A stretch of DNA of 64,000 nucleotides from Dittrichia graveolens (GCA_038502395.1 JARJIL010000003.1:39691001-39755000); one strand, 5' to 3'; shown: positions 1 through 11,090, numbered from the stretch's first letter. Notes: a model not told the origin generated them from the letters alone. A program made the numbers and translations.

Positions 1-125
1 GGCTCAGGTCTGCCACCTCTAGCATTATGCTGAGAACGATCATCCTCGGTTTGATGAGGCATGTGAGAAGCCTCATCTTCCATCTCCTTTAAAGCTTGTT
101 CAGTACTGCCACGTTCGGCAGACAT
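1..125 (-). CDS. Gypsy A1 gag, N-terminal 41 codons (cut by window edge)
   Basis: The minus strand reads open from an ATG at 125 to the left edge and begins MSAERGSTEQALKEMEDEA. It lies just downstream (on the minus strand) of a long LTR and a degenerate primer-binding site, which is where gag starts in a gypsy element. The visible part is acidic and polar, with no recognisable domain yet. The gag core, zinc knuckle and pol would lie to the left of the window. Gag here is inferred from position rather than from a motif, so identity is moderately sure. Gag proteins form the cytoplasmic virus-like particle of the retrotransposon. Confidence 0.55.
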   Translation of the reverse strand, partial: MSAERGSTEQALKEMEDEASHMPHQTEDDRSQHNARGGRPE

Positions 126-321
126 CTTTTCTCAACTTTCTATATAGTAGAGAGAGCAGTTAACACTCTATCTCACCTACTTATCTTACTAACAAGCTAT
201 CTTACAATATTTAATGTTCATATAACACTCTCACTCAACCCCCCCATAGGAACACTTATGTATGGTCAGGCCCGAGTTTGAGATCGAATACTCTTACAAG
301 TATCCAATTCACTCAAACTTA

Positions 322-334
322 GGCTCTAATACCT
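322..334 (-). other. Degenerate primer-binding site of gypsy A1
   Basis: On the minus strand this reads AGGTATTAGAGCC, two changes from TGGTATCAGAGCC, the complement of the 3' end of plant initiator tRNA-Met. It begins three bases inside the end of LTR A1, so the neighbouring LTR is the 5' LTR of a minus-strand element. The 196 bases between it and the gag ATG are leader without other signals. Confidence 0.7.
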
Positions 335-337
335 AAT

Positions 338-2412
338 TGTAACACCGCTTCCGAAATCAGCTAGGTTAGTGATATTTCAATCTCTAATTATGAGTAGATC
401 AATCTGACCAACTCAAAACAACAGTTTTAGCAGCGGAAATTTTCTTTTTAAGTAACAACGGTTAATTTCATCATTATCGTTTCCAAATTGTACATTGGTG
501 TTACCTACCACAGGAACAAGCCATAAGTATCGTATTACGACATAAATCAAAGTGTTCTAACCCACATGCGTTTAAGTACATCAATAGCCACCCGCCTCAC
601 TAGGCCTTCTAGTCTTTACCTGAAAAGGGGCAACTTAGCACAATTAGCTAAACAACATAGCTAGTGAGTACATACTTATCATAACCATCAACAAAGTAAG
701 TCATGCAACATATATCATACATAAACAATCATTGCTAGCTTAACACATAGCGGTGTGCTGACAAGATCGGTAAGAGTCATATCTTGAAGGGTAATCAATC
801 CCGCTCAACAACTCAGACCGAGGGATCAGACACAACCATCCGCACTGGTGGGGGAGCGTAAAGCAGTCCACCAAACATCGTTCACAGAGCCAGAGGCTCC
901 ATAGGTAATCCAGCAGTTGTCCAGCTGATTACCACTCACGTTAAGACACGACGGTTCTACAGAACCTATAATCTGGAATGCCTCCTGAATCACCGTGAAA
1001 TCCTGAAGTACTCATGGGATCCAGTTACAACCAACTGACCTTAACCATGCTTTAGATAGTCTGCAGACAGTGCACATACATACATACATACATACTTACA
1101 TATAATCCAATAGGGATTCATCATATTACATATAACAGCTTTTAGTGAATCATTCATACATATCATCATGTATTAACTAAGCGGTTCCAATCTGGACCCG
1201 TTGGCATGCAGCTAATACATATCTTAACATCATTCACGATATATATACTTACCTCCTTGAGCATACCTGTAAAACAATTCAGATATACATAATACAATCA
1301 TGTATAATTAAACATGTAGTCATCTAGCAGACAAGCCTTACTCTGTTGAGTATCACGAAAGCAGGTACTCACCTGAGTAATTTACGACACACAGATATTC
1401 TGTTCTAGCTTTTCTAAGGCAACAAGTTCACCTAAAGCATCATTATTTGCATTAATCATCTATACATACAAAATAGGACTACAAAACAAACATAGTCACT
1501 TAATTCTAGACTTAGCATGAATCCGCCAAGACTGCCGGATTTGGGGAAGATCCGATAGTCCTTGTGGATTTTGAGAAATCCGACACATAAATGTGGAATC
1601 CGACACTTGCAGATTTCAACACAAGGGAATCCGACATACATACGAAATCCGACACATAGAAGAAAATCCGACAGGCATGCGAAATCCGTAGCGGATTGCG
1701 ACACACATGCGGATTTCGACAAACCACTGGATTCCAAAACCTTCATGGGTCTCGGAATCTGACACCTTGTATGTCTGAAATTCCGACACCTTCTTTAATC
1801 CATTATAGGGATTGCATACTTGTCGTTTTTACATCTAGAACACTTTAGAACTTCATGTTCTTCTCATATAATCATCATAAACACATCAAATTCATATAAG
1901 AACACCAAACATGCCAAAACCCACTTTCAAGTAAGCTTTTTATGTTCTTTAATGGATGTTCTTGCATGAACTTGTGTTTCTAACCATAACAAAACATGTA
2001 TCTAATCTTTAAACATGTTTAAACCATATTACTAACCTTCTATGAATCAACAACAACCGCTTCTTCTTTTCTCCTTCAAAAACCGAGAGCAAAGTGTGTG
2101 TGTGTATGTTTGTGTGTTTCTTTCTTGCCAAATCTTTGACTTTGTAAGTCAACTAAAAGCACATGTACACATATATATTTATCTATCCATAGGCGGTTGC
2201 CTCTGGATTACTTCACCATTGGTTTTCTTCTAATTTATTTCTTTCTCTTCTTTTAATTAGTAAATACATATAATACTTAATATACACTTAAAACACATAA
2301 ACATACATATATTCAATTAAACTTACTACATACAAATAAAACATCCTCCTATCATATTAACTACACACGAGTACATACTATTTACAACTAGGCCCAAGTT
2401 GAGGATGTTACA
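338..2412 (-). mobile_element. 5' LTR of gypsy A1 (family A)
   Basis: A 2075-bp LTR. On the minus strand it begins TGTAACATCCTCAACTTGGG and ends GGTGTTACA next to the primer-binding site. The same ends recur at 13593-22059 and, more diverged, at 30507-49627. The LTR holds no gene; the ORFs in it are chance frames. It has a block of ATCCGAC words at about 1550-1795. Its outer end interrupts a copia gag at 2413, so A1 is younger than copia G. The other LTR lies outside the window, so age and target-site duplication cannot be judged. Confidence 0.9.
1550..1795. repeat. Degenerate AATCCGAC word array in LTR A1
   Basis: A block in which AATCCGAC, AATCCG and the reverse form CGGATT recur every 15-30 bases with unrelated spacers (for example around 1577, 1596, 1629, 1647, 1664, 1683 and 1757). 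The spacers do not align, so this is not a simple tandem repeat. The same words occur at 21015-21440, 25010-25280, 12300-12450 and 2805-3290. Confidence 0.8.
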
Positions 2413-2715
2413 CTTTAAGTAATGATTTGCCTTTTGGTCAGCTATGGCCCTGTGTTTCTCTTCAGCTGTGTATTCACTCGGAAGCTTTTCCCTATGAATT
2501 TCATCGAGTGGTGGATTATGATGAGGGTTAGCTTCTTGATCTATCCTGAATACTCCGTTGCCCTCAAGTATACTCTTTTTCATTTCGTCACCATATTGTT
2601 CGTTATTATCAATGCAGTCCATAAATCGACCCTTCCAAACATGATATTCACCTCTATAAAGCACAGGTGATTTTGTGTCTGAACCAAATGACAGTGTTTC
2701 ACTGTATGTACTCAT
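2413..2715 (-). pseudogene. Ty1/copia gag fragment (element G), truncated
   Basis: Starting at the ATG at 2715, the minus strand encodes MSTYSETLSFGSDTKSP followed by LYRGEYHVWKGRF and a DCIDNN.QYGD..KKSILEG stretch. This pattern (substrate-like opening, then GEY.VWK.RF) is that of the plant copia gag family with DUF4219/UBN2 domains. About 100 residues remain, ending in EKHRAIADQKANHYLK, where LTR A1 begins. The apparent frame running on to 2326 is read-through into the LTR and is not gag. A frame open upstream of 2715 (to 2940) is leader sequence. The rest of gag and all of pol were displaced to the left by the A1 insertion. The call as copia gag is fairly secure; the lineage is not assigned. 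Confidence 0.75.
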
Positions 2716-3743
2716 CTTTGCTTTAGGATCTTTTCTTTGATAAGATTTAAAATTGAAGAATTTTCCAAGTGTTGAACCAAATCCGAAGAACAGCAAATCT
2801 TTGCAAATCCAATAGCAAATCCGATTAAATTGGAAATCCGTTTGCTTCAAAATCCGATAACTTGCAAATCCGATTGATGTGGTAATTTGAGAACTTTCAA
2901 ATTCCGATAATTTGGAAATCCGATTGATGTGGAAATCCAAAAAGTTTCAAATTCCGATAACTTGGAAATCTGACAACCTCAAAAACCTTTGAAAATCCGT
3001 AAACCAAATCAATCTAAATGCGAGTAAGAAAATAGGATAGTAACCAATCTAATCAAATCCGATGATTTAATTGTAGCCAAATCCGTAAGTAAATCCGGAA
3101 CTATCCGCAAAAGAACAAATCCGGTAATAACCAAGAATTACTTGTAATCCGGTGATAATCAAACTGAGCAAATCCGCAATTCAAATCAACTCAAATCCGT
3201 TGTAAATCCAAATCCGCAACTAAATCCGATCACTAAATCCGACACTTACAATAATGTCGGAATCCGATAAAAACCTTCGGATTTGAATAAATCTAATTGT
3301 TCTTGTGCACAAAATCCGCAAGTTCCTTCTCTGAGCAATCCGCCAACTTCCAAAATTCAAAATCCTTCAAATTTTGATCAAATTCGAAAAATTTTCTTTC
3401 CAGTTGCTTCGTATACTAGCGAATTACACTCCAGGACCAACTTAACAACAAAAATCAGACAGTTGAATACATTTTCGATCAAAATTGTTTCAAACTTGCA
3501 AAACACAAAAACTCCAATTCACTATAATCTGTTGTAATATAAGATCGCAGACCAACACAGAACTATTCCAATGATGATTGAGAGTTAAACAAGCTACTAA
3601 TCTTCCATTATTACTTACGAATTGATTGAAATCAGAAAGCTTTAAAAAGTCGACCAAAATCTTTGTAAATCCAATGAATTGCTTTGAATGTTGCTGTTAT
3701 CACTTGAATTCTTCATTCACGAGCCTTTTCTTATCAAAGAGCA
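2716..3743 (-). repeat. Untranslated leader of copia G with ATCCGAT word array
   Basis: About 1 kb lies between the primer-binding site and the gag start. From about 2805 to 3290 it is packed with AAATCCGAT, AAATCCGCAA and CTTGGAAATCC words spaced 15-35 bases apart. The element is copia, yet the word is the one found in the LTRs of gypsy families A and B. No coding potential is supported here. Confidence 0.7.
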
Positions 3744-3756
3744 GGCTCTGATACCA
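3744..3756 (-). other. Primer-binding site of copia G (tRNA-Met type)
   Basis: On the minus strand this is TGGTATCAGAGCC, an exact match to the usual plant initiator tRNA-Met primer-binding site. It is two bases inside the end of the 221-bp LTR, which sets the element on the minus strand. Confidence 0.9.
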
Positions 3757-3758
3757 AT

Positions 3759-3979
3759 TGTAGAGCAAAGATCAAGTAGAATGAAGGATCAAAATTGAGA
3801 GCAATTGTCAAAACACCTTAAAGTGTGTGTTTGTATTACTTGAATATGACAAAAGTTACATTGAAAGGATACTAAGGTCACTATATATACATATCCCTAT
3901 TAGTGACCTTATAAGTACATTTTTATCAATTTAAGTACAAAATGTAACTAGAACACGAACACATATTATATTTCTAACA
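3759..3979 (-). mobile_element. 5' LTR of copia G (short, 221 bp)
   Basis: On the minus strand it begins TGTTAGAAATATAATATG and ends CTTTGCTCTACA, with TG..CA ends and a primer-binding site immediately inside. A TATATATAG stretch (3882-3889, minus strand) could be its TATA box. The insertion splits the 3' part of the element C extra ORF, whose terminal 51 codons resume at 3988. Confidence 0.85.
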
Positions 3980-3987
3980 CAAGCAAG

Positions 3988-4140
3988 AGTTTTCTCTTTG
4001 GTGTAAGATTATCTACAAGAGGCAAAACTGGAAATGATCAATTTGAAGCCCTTGTACAAGCTCAATGTGAAATTATTGCCGAAGTAGATCCTCTTGGAAA
4101 AGCCGTTCAAGTAAAAGAAGAACAATGGTGGGAGGATTAA
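3988..4140 (+). pseudogene. 3' end of the element C extra ORF (first copy), 51 codons
   Basis: An open stretch ending in TAA at 4138-4140 encodes STRGKTG.DQFEALVQAQC followed by a tail ending KEEQWWED. The second copy of the same protein, ending at 8980, has FEALVEAKC and KEEKCWED at matching places, so the two are paralogous protein ends. The protein has no motif that I recognise. It lies about 600 bp before a polypurine tract and LTR, where SIRE-like copia elements carry an extra (env-position) ORF. The upstream part was displaced by copia G. Retention of the frame and of the WWED tail suggests this segment was coding until recently. Confidence 0.6.
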
Positions 4141-4736
4141 GGACCGACCTATCTCTGAAGACTTGTTGATCACTTTAGTTGTTTTATAACTTTTGTAAAT
4201 TCTATTGTTTCTTTCTTAGTTTAGTTTAGCAAACAGTTGATCTCTTGTAAATACTTCTACACTTTTCTTTGTCATGTTATTCAAGTTATGTTTATGTAAA
4301 TATAGAAAATCAAAAAGATATAAAAATGGAAAAATGAAAAGATACCACAAAAACAGAACAAATTGGTACAACAAAGAAAAAGATTCCACAAAAACAGAAC
4401 AAAATGGAACACTAGAAAAGAAACCAAAAACAGAACAAGGTTCAAATAAAAAGAGCTACCAAAAACAAATAATATTGGCATGGCGGCATCACCGCCGCCG
4501 CCGACGAGATTCTGGCGACCTGTGCCTGTTTCTCTTATTCATTTCTTGATGGTACCTAACAAGGACATTTTTTACTCATTTCCATTTCTCTATATTTCCA
4601 TTTCTCCCCCATTTCCATTTCTTATTCTCCCTTTTTCTTTTCCCTATACCAAACACCCCCTTATAAGAGTTTAAATATTTTGTATTTGAAGTCAAACTGA
4701 TTCTTCAAAAAGAAAAACGTTTTGTCATCATCAAAT
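4141..4736 (+). other. Element C 3' untranslated region (first copy)
   Basis: AT-rich non-coding DNA between the extra ORF and the polypurine tract. It contains A-rich repeats of the type CCACAAAAACAGAACAAA that recur in the second copy at about 9260-9350, which confirms that both are the same part of the same family. The short frames here are chance. Confidence 0.65.
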
Positions 4737-4746
4737 AGGGGGAGAT
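4737..4746 (+). other. Polypurine tract before LTR C1
   Basis: AGGGGGAGAT directly precedes TGTTAG, matching the (T/G)GGGGAGATTGTT polypurine tract and LTR start typical of plant copia elements. It shows that 3980-4746 is the 3' end of a plus-strand element whose 3' LTR is C1. Confidence 0.85.
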
Positions 4747-4904
4747 TGTTAGGGAGATAATCACTTCACCCTAATAATCAACTCTGACTATATTAAAACA
4801 TAGAATTTGATGATAACCAAACCCTACTTTCAGTATGAATTAGAAAGTATTCAAATATGTGTTGTTTGAATCAGACTTTTGAAAATATGCTAAGTATGGA
4901 AACA

Positions 4905-5370
4905 TCAGCTGAAAAGTAGCTACTACTCAAAGCATTAGCCGAAGGACATCAACTGAGGGAAATCAGAATGAAAAAGACAAGTGTAGAAGACCATCAGCTA
5001 AGGAAATACATCGATCAGCTGAGTAAAGAAGGTTGATCAGCTGAGCGTTTACACCATCAGCTAAGCAAAAGCCTTTTGATCAGCTGAAGGACTTATAACC
5101 ATCAGCTGAGTGAATTTGGATGAGATGGGACCCATAGCATCAGCTAAGTAAGTATTTCAGATCACAAGTCATCTTCTCACATAAGTTGATGTATTTAAAT
5201 GATCAGGTGAGCATACTTGATCAACTAATCATATCAATACATGAGTTTATGCCTTCATAATATATCTATTGATCAACTGAGCATCTATATGATCAGCTAA
5301 GCAATAAGTATCATCTGAGCCTTTGCAAAAATGATCACCTAATCTATTCTATCAACTAAGTAGTGTAATT
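4905..5370 (+). repeat. ATCAGCTGAG word array in LTR C1
   Basis: The words ATCAGCTGAG, ATCAGCTAAG and ATCAACTGAGC recur roughly every 20-40 bases. The core TCAGCTGA is an 8-bp palindrome containing CAGCTG. A matching array is at about 11100-11420 in LTR C2. Confidence 0.8.
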
Positions 5371-5904
5371 TATACAGTCTTAGTAATTTCTATTAGTTGA
5401 GTCGAGCAAAATGTCAAATTTGCTCTTCCTTTCAAACTGTAAGTTTCATGTGTAAAAGGCAGAACATGTGTTGTTCTATTATGCCTTATATCTTTGTTTG
5501 TAAAAGTATAAAGCACTTTTTGGATCAAGTACGAGACAAAAAGGATTGATCTTATCCTCTGGAAAAGGAAAAAGATACCTCAAACAGATGAAGATCCCGA
5601 AGATTTGTTTCAACAACTAAGTATGGCTAGCAATTCCATACTTGGTAAAGTCAAATCTAGAAGAACCATATTTGTTGTTTAAAGTACAAGCATGGAAAGG
5701 GAAAGACAGTTTTACAAGGCCAAAGGTGTGGGACTTAATATTTTATATTGTGAGTGGGTTGCACTTTTTTAGAAAAGTACATTTACTTTTATCAAACACT
5801 TGATTAAAGTAACTTTACTTTTCACCCACTAACTTTACAATTAAAATATTATATTTCCATACACTCTTTGTTTACTTCCTACATGCAACCGGATGCTCTT
5901 GCTT

Positions 5905-5913
5905 CTATAAATA
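5905..5913 (+). promoter_or_regulatory. Putative TATA box of LTR C1
   Basis: CTATAAATA follows an AACCGGATGC block. In LTR fragment C3 the same block is followed by CTATATATAA at 30064. Conservation of a TATA-like word at the same place in two LTR copies supports it as the core promoter. The start site would fall near 5940. Confidence 0.5.
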
Positions 5914-6340
5914 TCCTAGCATGATGGACATGCAAAACATCTTCTACACAACACAATAGCAATCTCATTAGTTGAGAAAATTCGTAGAGTTTAGAATTTT
6001 GTGTAGAACCAAACTTGTTCATGTGTTGAACACTCCTAAACATTAGTTGTTTTAGAGTTAGCTTGTATATGTGTTAGACATATTAATTGTCACCTTTTAT
6101 TGTACTTAGAATTTTCGCTTCTAGTACATGCAATTCTTGATTCAATATCAATAAGAATTGTATAAAAGTATAATGGTGTGTCTTTAATTTAAGAAAAGCT
6201 AAAGTTTGTATTCAACCCCCCCCCCCCATTTACAAACATTTGTTGTTGCGTACTCAATCTGGACTAACACCGATCTTGCACCATATACCCCCTTTCAATC
6301 CAAAACCCAAATTCAATTTGTGCTGTAAACGATTGGTTAG

Positions 6341-8980
6341 ACCCAACCCATTTCCCGTGGACAAATAAAATTCTCTGCACTAGCACATCTGTGGAGATAT
6401 CTTTCCCACGTGATCATAAGGTGCTTCGTACTGAAATCTTGGAGTTTCAATATTTTAAACAAGACTGAACTGATGCTTCTCCATGCCCTGGTAAATGGAC
6501 TTAACATTGATTTTGCAAGGGTTATCTTCACTGATTTGGTAGACAAAATCACTCAGGGAACAAACAAGAAGTCCACTAGAAACCAAGTTCCTTACACTAG
6601 GTTTGCGAGTTTGATAATCCAAGATGTGATTGGTGAAGAAGAGTACTCGGATTTGGCTACGTTTTTGGAGATAATAATTGTTCCATCTATGGGAGAAAAT
6701 ATATTCTATCATGTCACACCTAAAAGAGGTCCTCCCATAACTGCTCAAATGCAAGAGGTAAATGATGCAACAAATGAAGATGATGAAGAAGGAATTGGTG
6801 GTATTTATGAAAGTGATGGTGATGGTTTTGATTTTGCTTCAATGATTCTAATGATTCTAAGTCCTCTTGGTGATCAAGCTGAACAAGAAGTGTCTGATCA
6901 ACTGATAAGGCTCATAGACCGAAGCAAATATCTTCAATCCCAAGCTATAGACAATTTTGAATCTACTTTTGAGGATGTTCAAATGGTTGTCCCGACCTTT
7001 GATAACTGTTCCTTATCTCCTGTTGAAACACCCCCATAAAAGCCAAGCTCCAGGGAGCCTTCAATGGTCACTGGTTCTACTCCTATTCAAATCTACAAAA
7101 GAAGAAGGTCTAATGAGAATGTTTATACTAAACATTTCTTAGAGGTAGTAGCATCTACATCTCAGACCTTAGTTCCAATTGAGCCTCCTTAAACATCATA
7201 ACCCAAACATATCAGTGGAAGTGTCAGATCAACTATTGCTGGTGCCTACTCTCTTGAAAACCCTCCTTGAAGAACTTCCCGGTCTTTCTTCAAAAAATCA
7301 TAAGATCCATCTTACTTTGTTGAAGCATCTAAATGATCTCAAGGTTGAACTCCAAACCTCCCAAAGAAACACCCCTCCAATAAGACTAACTTCCACTCCC
7401 ACCCCTGACTCAACCTACAATCCCTTCAACCAACCTCATAGACCAATTTTTACCTCGCGTACACCTACACCTAAGTCAACTCCTACCCTTATTTCTCAAG
7501 GCGACTCCCTTCCTCCTTTTGATGATGCCAAAAAGGGAGAGAGTTCTCATGAATCTCTATCCGGGGAGGATGATCCTTTAATTGCTGATGATGACGATAT
7601 CAACATTGCCTATATGTAATCTCTTGTAAATATTCAAAGGCAGGAAGCATCTAAGCAACAAACAGCAACATCTCCTCATTCTCGAACAGAAAAGGATAAA
7701 TCAACAGTTGAGGGGGAGCAAAGGCCAAAAAGAAGGAAAATCATGGCAAGAAGGCAAATGCCCAAGAAAAGGAAGGATGCTAGAAGCTGTTCTTCCCCAA
7801 TTGATATCTAGTCTAATTCTGATGATGAGGATGAAATACCAATATCTGATCTCCTTAGAAGAAGAAGGGAAGAACCTAAACCAACCCTTGCTCTATCAGT
7901 CCAAGCAACCTCTTCAGTATAAGCTCCCTTAACCTCCAATTCTAAAGAGAAAAACAAGAAGGTTATGACTTCAGAGCAAGTTGAAGAGGAGGAGAGCAGA
8001 AAAAAATAGCTTAAAAGAAAGAGCAAGAAGAAAAGGAGATAAATCAAATGGCTCAAGCCCTGGGTGTTCCTATTGAGGAAATTTTTCAAGCAAAGGAACT
8101 AGAATATGCACAAGAAAGAGAATTTCAAACACATATTGCTACTGCCCAAATAAAAGAAACAAGGGAGAAAGCCTAGGCTGAGCTACTCAAAGCTAAGTCA
8201 CATAATGAAACTCTCCAAACTCTGCTTGTTGCTAACCTTTCTACTCCATATAATTTAGGTGATGAAAAATTAGGAAAATTCAAGGAGAACTTAGACATTG
8301 TTAAGAGAAGATGTGAGCCAACTCCAATTTCCAGAGCTACAGTCCACAAGGGTGATGAGGATCCATATCTCAAAATCATAAGGAAAAATAGTTATAATAG
8401 CTGTGAAACTGTTTCATATGCCAAATAGCAAGTATATGGTTTCACCAAGCTGATTGAGATCCTCTGCCTCCTCTACAAATCAAAAAGCAAGATTAAAGCT
8501 CGATTCATCCAGATGTTACAATCTTGGATTGGTCTAGCAGTATCCCAGGGTGCCTTCACAAGGGATGACTACTGTAGAAATGTTTATCAAGTTGGGGCAC
8601 TGCACAAGAAAGGCTCCAAACCATTTGTCCCATTTGAGCAAAGAGAGGTTCACCCAAATCATGAATATTTCTCAGATTTTGGAAATTTGGATACTTCTAT
8701 ACGACTAAAAATAACTCTAGAACTGTATAAGTTCATATTTGAACCTATTGAAGGAATCTTCTTCCTTGACAGAAGTGGTAGTTGGCACTTCTTTAGGCAG
8801 TCTGAGATCTCCAAAGCCAACAAAAACTTTCCCTTTCTAGTGAAGATCATTACAAAAGGCAGAACTAGAAGTTCACACTTTGAAGCCTTAGTGGAAGCAA
8901 AATGCTCTACACTTGCTGCTAATGATTCACTTGATCAAGCCTTCCAAGAAGTTAAAGAAGAAAAATGCTGGGAAGATTGA
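6341..8980 (+). pseudogene. Element C extra ORF in env position, decayed (second copy)
   Basis: The frame is open from 6341 to 7039, then continues in other frames at about 7139-7619, 7708-7932, 7960-8009, 8041-8175 and 8177-8980, with several stops and frameshifts. The N-terminal part reads ALAHLWRYLSHVIIRCF, LLHALVNGLNIDFARVIF and VPYTRFASLIIQDVIGEE, a helical domain common in plant repeat proteins but without a known activity. The middle is acidic and low-complexity (DEDDEEGIGGIYESDGDG), then Ser/Pro/Thr-rich, then Lys/Glu-rich and probably coiled coil (about 7960-8240). The end carries FEALVEAKC and the KEEKCWED tail shared with 3988-4140. No gag, protease or RT is present between LTR C1 and this ORF. 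The protein is not recognised; the env-position label is inferred from the place before the polypurine tract and LTR. Confidence 0.55.
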
Positions 8981-9495
8981 AGACTAGCCTTAACATCCTG
9001 TTCTCCTGAAACTTTTCTATCTTCTATATAATTATTTTTAGCTATTTTCTTTTGGTTTGTTAGAATAGCTTAGTTTATATTTCTCTTATGTACACATTCT
9101 CTTGTATTTGTTTGTTTGTAATATAGCTCAATGCTTTGATCATGGACCACTTGACAATTGCAATTATAATGACTCTTAGTAATAGCTAACTTAGTGTAAA
9201 TACAGAAAATCAAAAACAACATAGAAATAGAAAAACAGAAAAAACAGAAAAAGGATGAAAAGATACCACAAAAATAGAACAAAACGGTACAACCAGAAAA
9301 AATTCCCCAAAAATAGAACAAAAGGGAACATCAAAAAAGAAACCAAAAACAGAACAAGGTTCAAATAAAATGATCTACCAAAAACAGATAGCTAGGTAGC
9401 CAAATGCACTTAAAAGTACTTATCTTTATCTTATTCGAAGTCAAAATGATTCTTCAAAAAGGAAAAAGTTTTGTCATCATCAAATAGGGGGAGAT
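8981..9495 (+). other. Element C 3' untranslated region and polypurine tract (second copy)
   Basis: Non-coding, with the same ACCACAAAAA.AGAACAAAA blocks as 4141-4736. It ends in a polypurine tract AGGGGGAGAT at 9486-9495 immediately before the LTR C2 start TGTTAGGGAGATAATC. Confidence 0.75.
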
Positions 9496-9624
9496 TGTTA
9501 GGGAGATAATCACTTCACTCCAATAATCACACCTGACTATTGAAATATATAGTATTTAATGATAACCAAACCATACATTCAGTATGACTTAGAATGTTTA
9601 TGAACTTGTGTTGTTTGAAACAGA

Positions 9625-11090
9625 CTTAAGAGTTGATACTGCTCTACAAAGTTAATATTGCTTACCAAAGTTAGTACTGCCTTCCAAAGTTTGTACTGCT
9701 TTCCAAAGTTGGGTGAAATATGGTTTAATCATAAAAGTTTCACTTACTTTTTGGTTTAACCATTAAAGTTTTTTTTTAATGATTTAACCATAAAGTTTTG
9801 TTTACCTTCCACTTTAACCATTTTTACCTATTAAATCGGTATTTATATCCAAACACCTCCTAAACCCAATCCCAAACACACCAAAACACCCCTAAAACTC
9901 CTCCTAAACATACCTCACTCACCAAACACTCCCTACCCCTCTCTCTCACTCTCTCTCACTCTCCCTCTCTGCCTCTCTCTCTATCCCCTACCCTCTCTCT
10001 CCCGTCACTCTCTCTGCCTTTCTCTTTCTATCTTTATCTCCATATGAAGGTGGATATAACCTCAAGGATGTGAAGTTGTCACCGCCGATCGACCTCCAAC
10101 GCCACTCTCTCCCCGTCACTTTCCCTCTCCGCCTCTCTCTCTCCCCATCACTCTCTTTCTCTACCTCTCTCTTCCTCCCCATCACTCTCCCAGTTCAAAG
10201 ATGAGCACCGCCTCCACCTCAGAACACCGCCATCGAATCTCCACCTCCATATATGAAAATCCTCTATGAACCCCACCGATATGTGAAAATTGATTACGAT
10301 TATGTTTTGTAAATCTATGCAAATCATTAATGTTTGTAGATCTGTGCAAATTGATTACAATTATTTTTTGTTTTTCTATATCTGTGCAAATTGTTTATGA
10401 ACCAGATTTGTAGAAACAGATCCCATCATCTTCTTATGTTCTTCATTAAATTTTGGAAGAACATGCAAATCTTTCACACCACCGGTTCATTCTGATTTCT
10501 TGTTCACTTGATGATATGAAAGGTTTTTCTGTGCTCATCGATTATTGTTCTGATTTCTGCTTGTGTTGGATTTTAGGTATGAACTTGTTGGTTTCTAGAA
10601 ATCGTGATATGGGTGCATGATACTTCCGCATATGAAGATTTATGTTTCTTGAAATCGTGATTTACGTTCTAATTTTCCTTTTGTTGTATTTGGCAAGAAC
10701 AGATGAAGATTACACAAGAACACATGAAGATTAACTCAAGAACACATGAAGAACAAGTTGAAGAAAAATAAAAAAGAAAATAAATATATTAATTAACCTG
10801 TTAAGTAGGTTAAAGCTAAACAAATGGGTAAAAGCGCAAACCAAAAGAAACTTATGGATTAAAATGATCATCAAACAAAACTTTATGGTTAAATCATTAA
10901 AAAAAACTTTGATTGTTAAACCGAAAAGTAAGTGAAACTTTGATGATTAAACCATATTTCACCCTTCCAAAGTTAGTACTACTTTCCGAAGTTAGTATTG
11001 TCTTCCAAAGTTAGTATTGCCTTCCAAAGTTAGTACTGCCTTTCAAAGTTAGTACTCCCTTCAAAACTTAGTACTACCTACCAAAGTTAA
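9625..11090 (+). repeat. CCAAAGTTAGTACTGC tandem repeat, interrupted
   Basis: About 20-bp units (TTCCAAAGTTAGTACTGCC and variants) run at 9640-9710 and continue at 10965-11090. The Mutator-like element is inserted inside the array. LTR C1 lacks this array, so it expanded in this LTR copy or was lost from C1. Confidence 0.8.
9711..10964. mobile_element. Non-autonomous Mutator-like element, 1254 bp, about 97-bp TIRs
   Basis: Both ends read GGGTGAAATATGGTTTAATC inward, and the inverted match continues for about 97 bp with few mismatches (left 9711-9806, right about 10868-10964). It is flanked by TTCCAAAGTT at 9701-9710 and 10965-10974, consistent with the 9-11-bp target duplication of Mutator-like elements, although the surrounding array makes that less decisive. 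The interior has a CT-rich microsatellite tract (about 9937-10190) and AT-rich DNA but no transposase. The interior could be captured gene sequence (Pack-MULE style), but I see no protein that supports this. Confidence 0.8.

Larger units (their letters stand above)
4747..6269 (+). mobile_element. LTR C1 (SIRE-like copia type), 1523 bp
   Basis: Starts TGTTAGGGAGATAATC after a polypurine tract and ends CTGGACTAACA. Its start recurs at 9496 and its end at 30459. It contains a TCAGCTGA-word region (about 4905-5370), a TATA-type promoter (5905-5913) and a C-rich tract near 6215. Family-C internal sequence flanks it on both sides, so it works as the 3' LTR of one copy and the 5' LTR of the next. 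Confidence 0.85.

Noticed and set aside
1550..1795. DRE/CRT (drought-response) elements
   Set aside because: The words contain CCGAC, but it is preceded by T, not A or G as in the canonical RCCGAC site, so a direct assignment is not supported.
2326..2940. 204-residue minus-strand ORF taken as one protein
   Set aside because: Only 2715-2413 is copia gag. The start is leader and the end runs into the gypsy LTR.
3744..3756. tRNA gene fragments at the TGGTATCAGAGCC sites
   Set aside because: They are primer-binding sites placed exactly inside LTR ends; no cloverleaf surrounds any of them.
4274..4549. 91-residue ORF on the plus strand
   Set aside because: Lys/Asn-rich chance frame over the A-rich 3' untranslated region of element C; the second copy at about 9170-9400 does not keep it.
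10195..10270. Captured gene exon in the Mutator-like element (ATG AGC ACC GCC frame)
   Set aside because: The frame is short and low in complexity, with no recognisable protein; a gene origin cannot be supported from the sequence.
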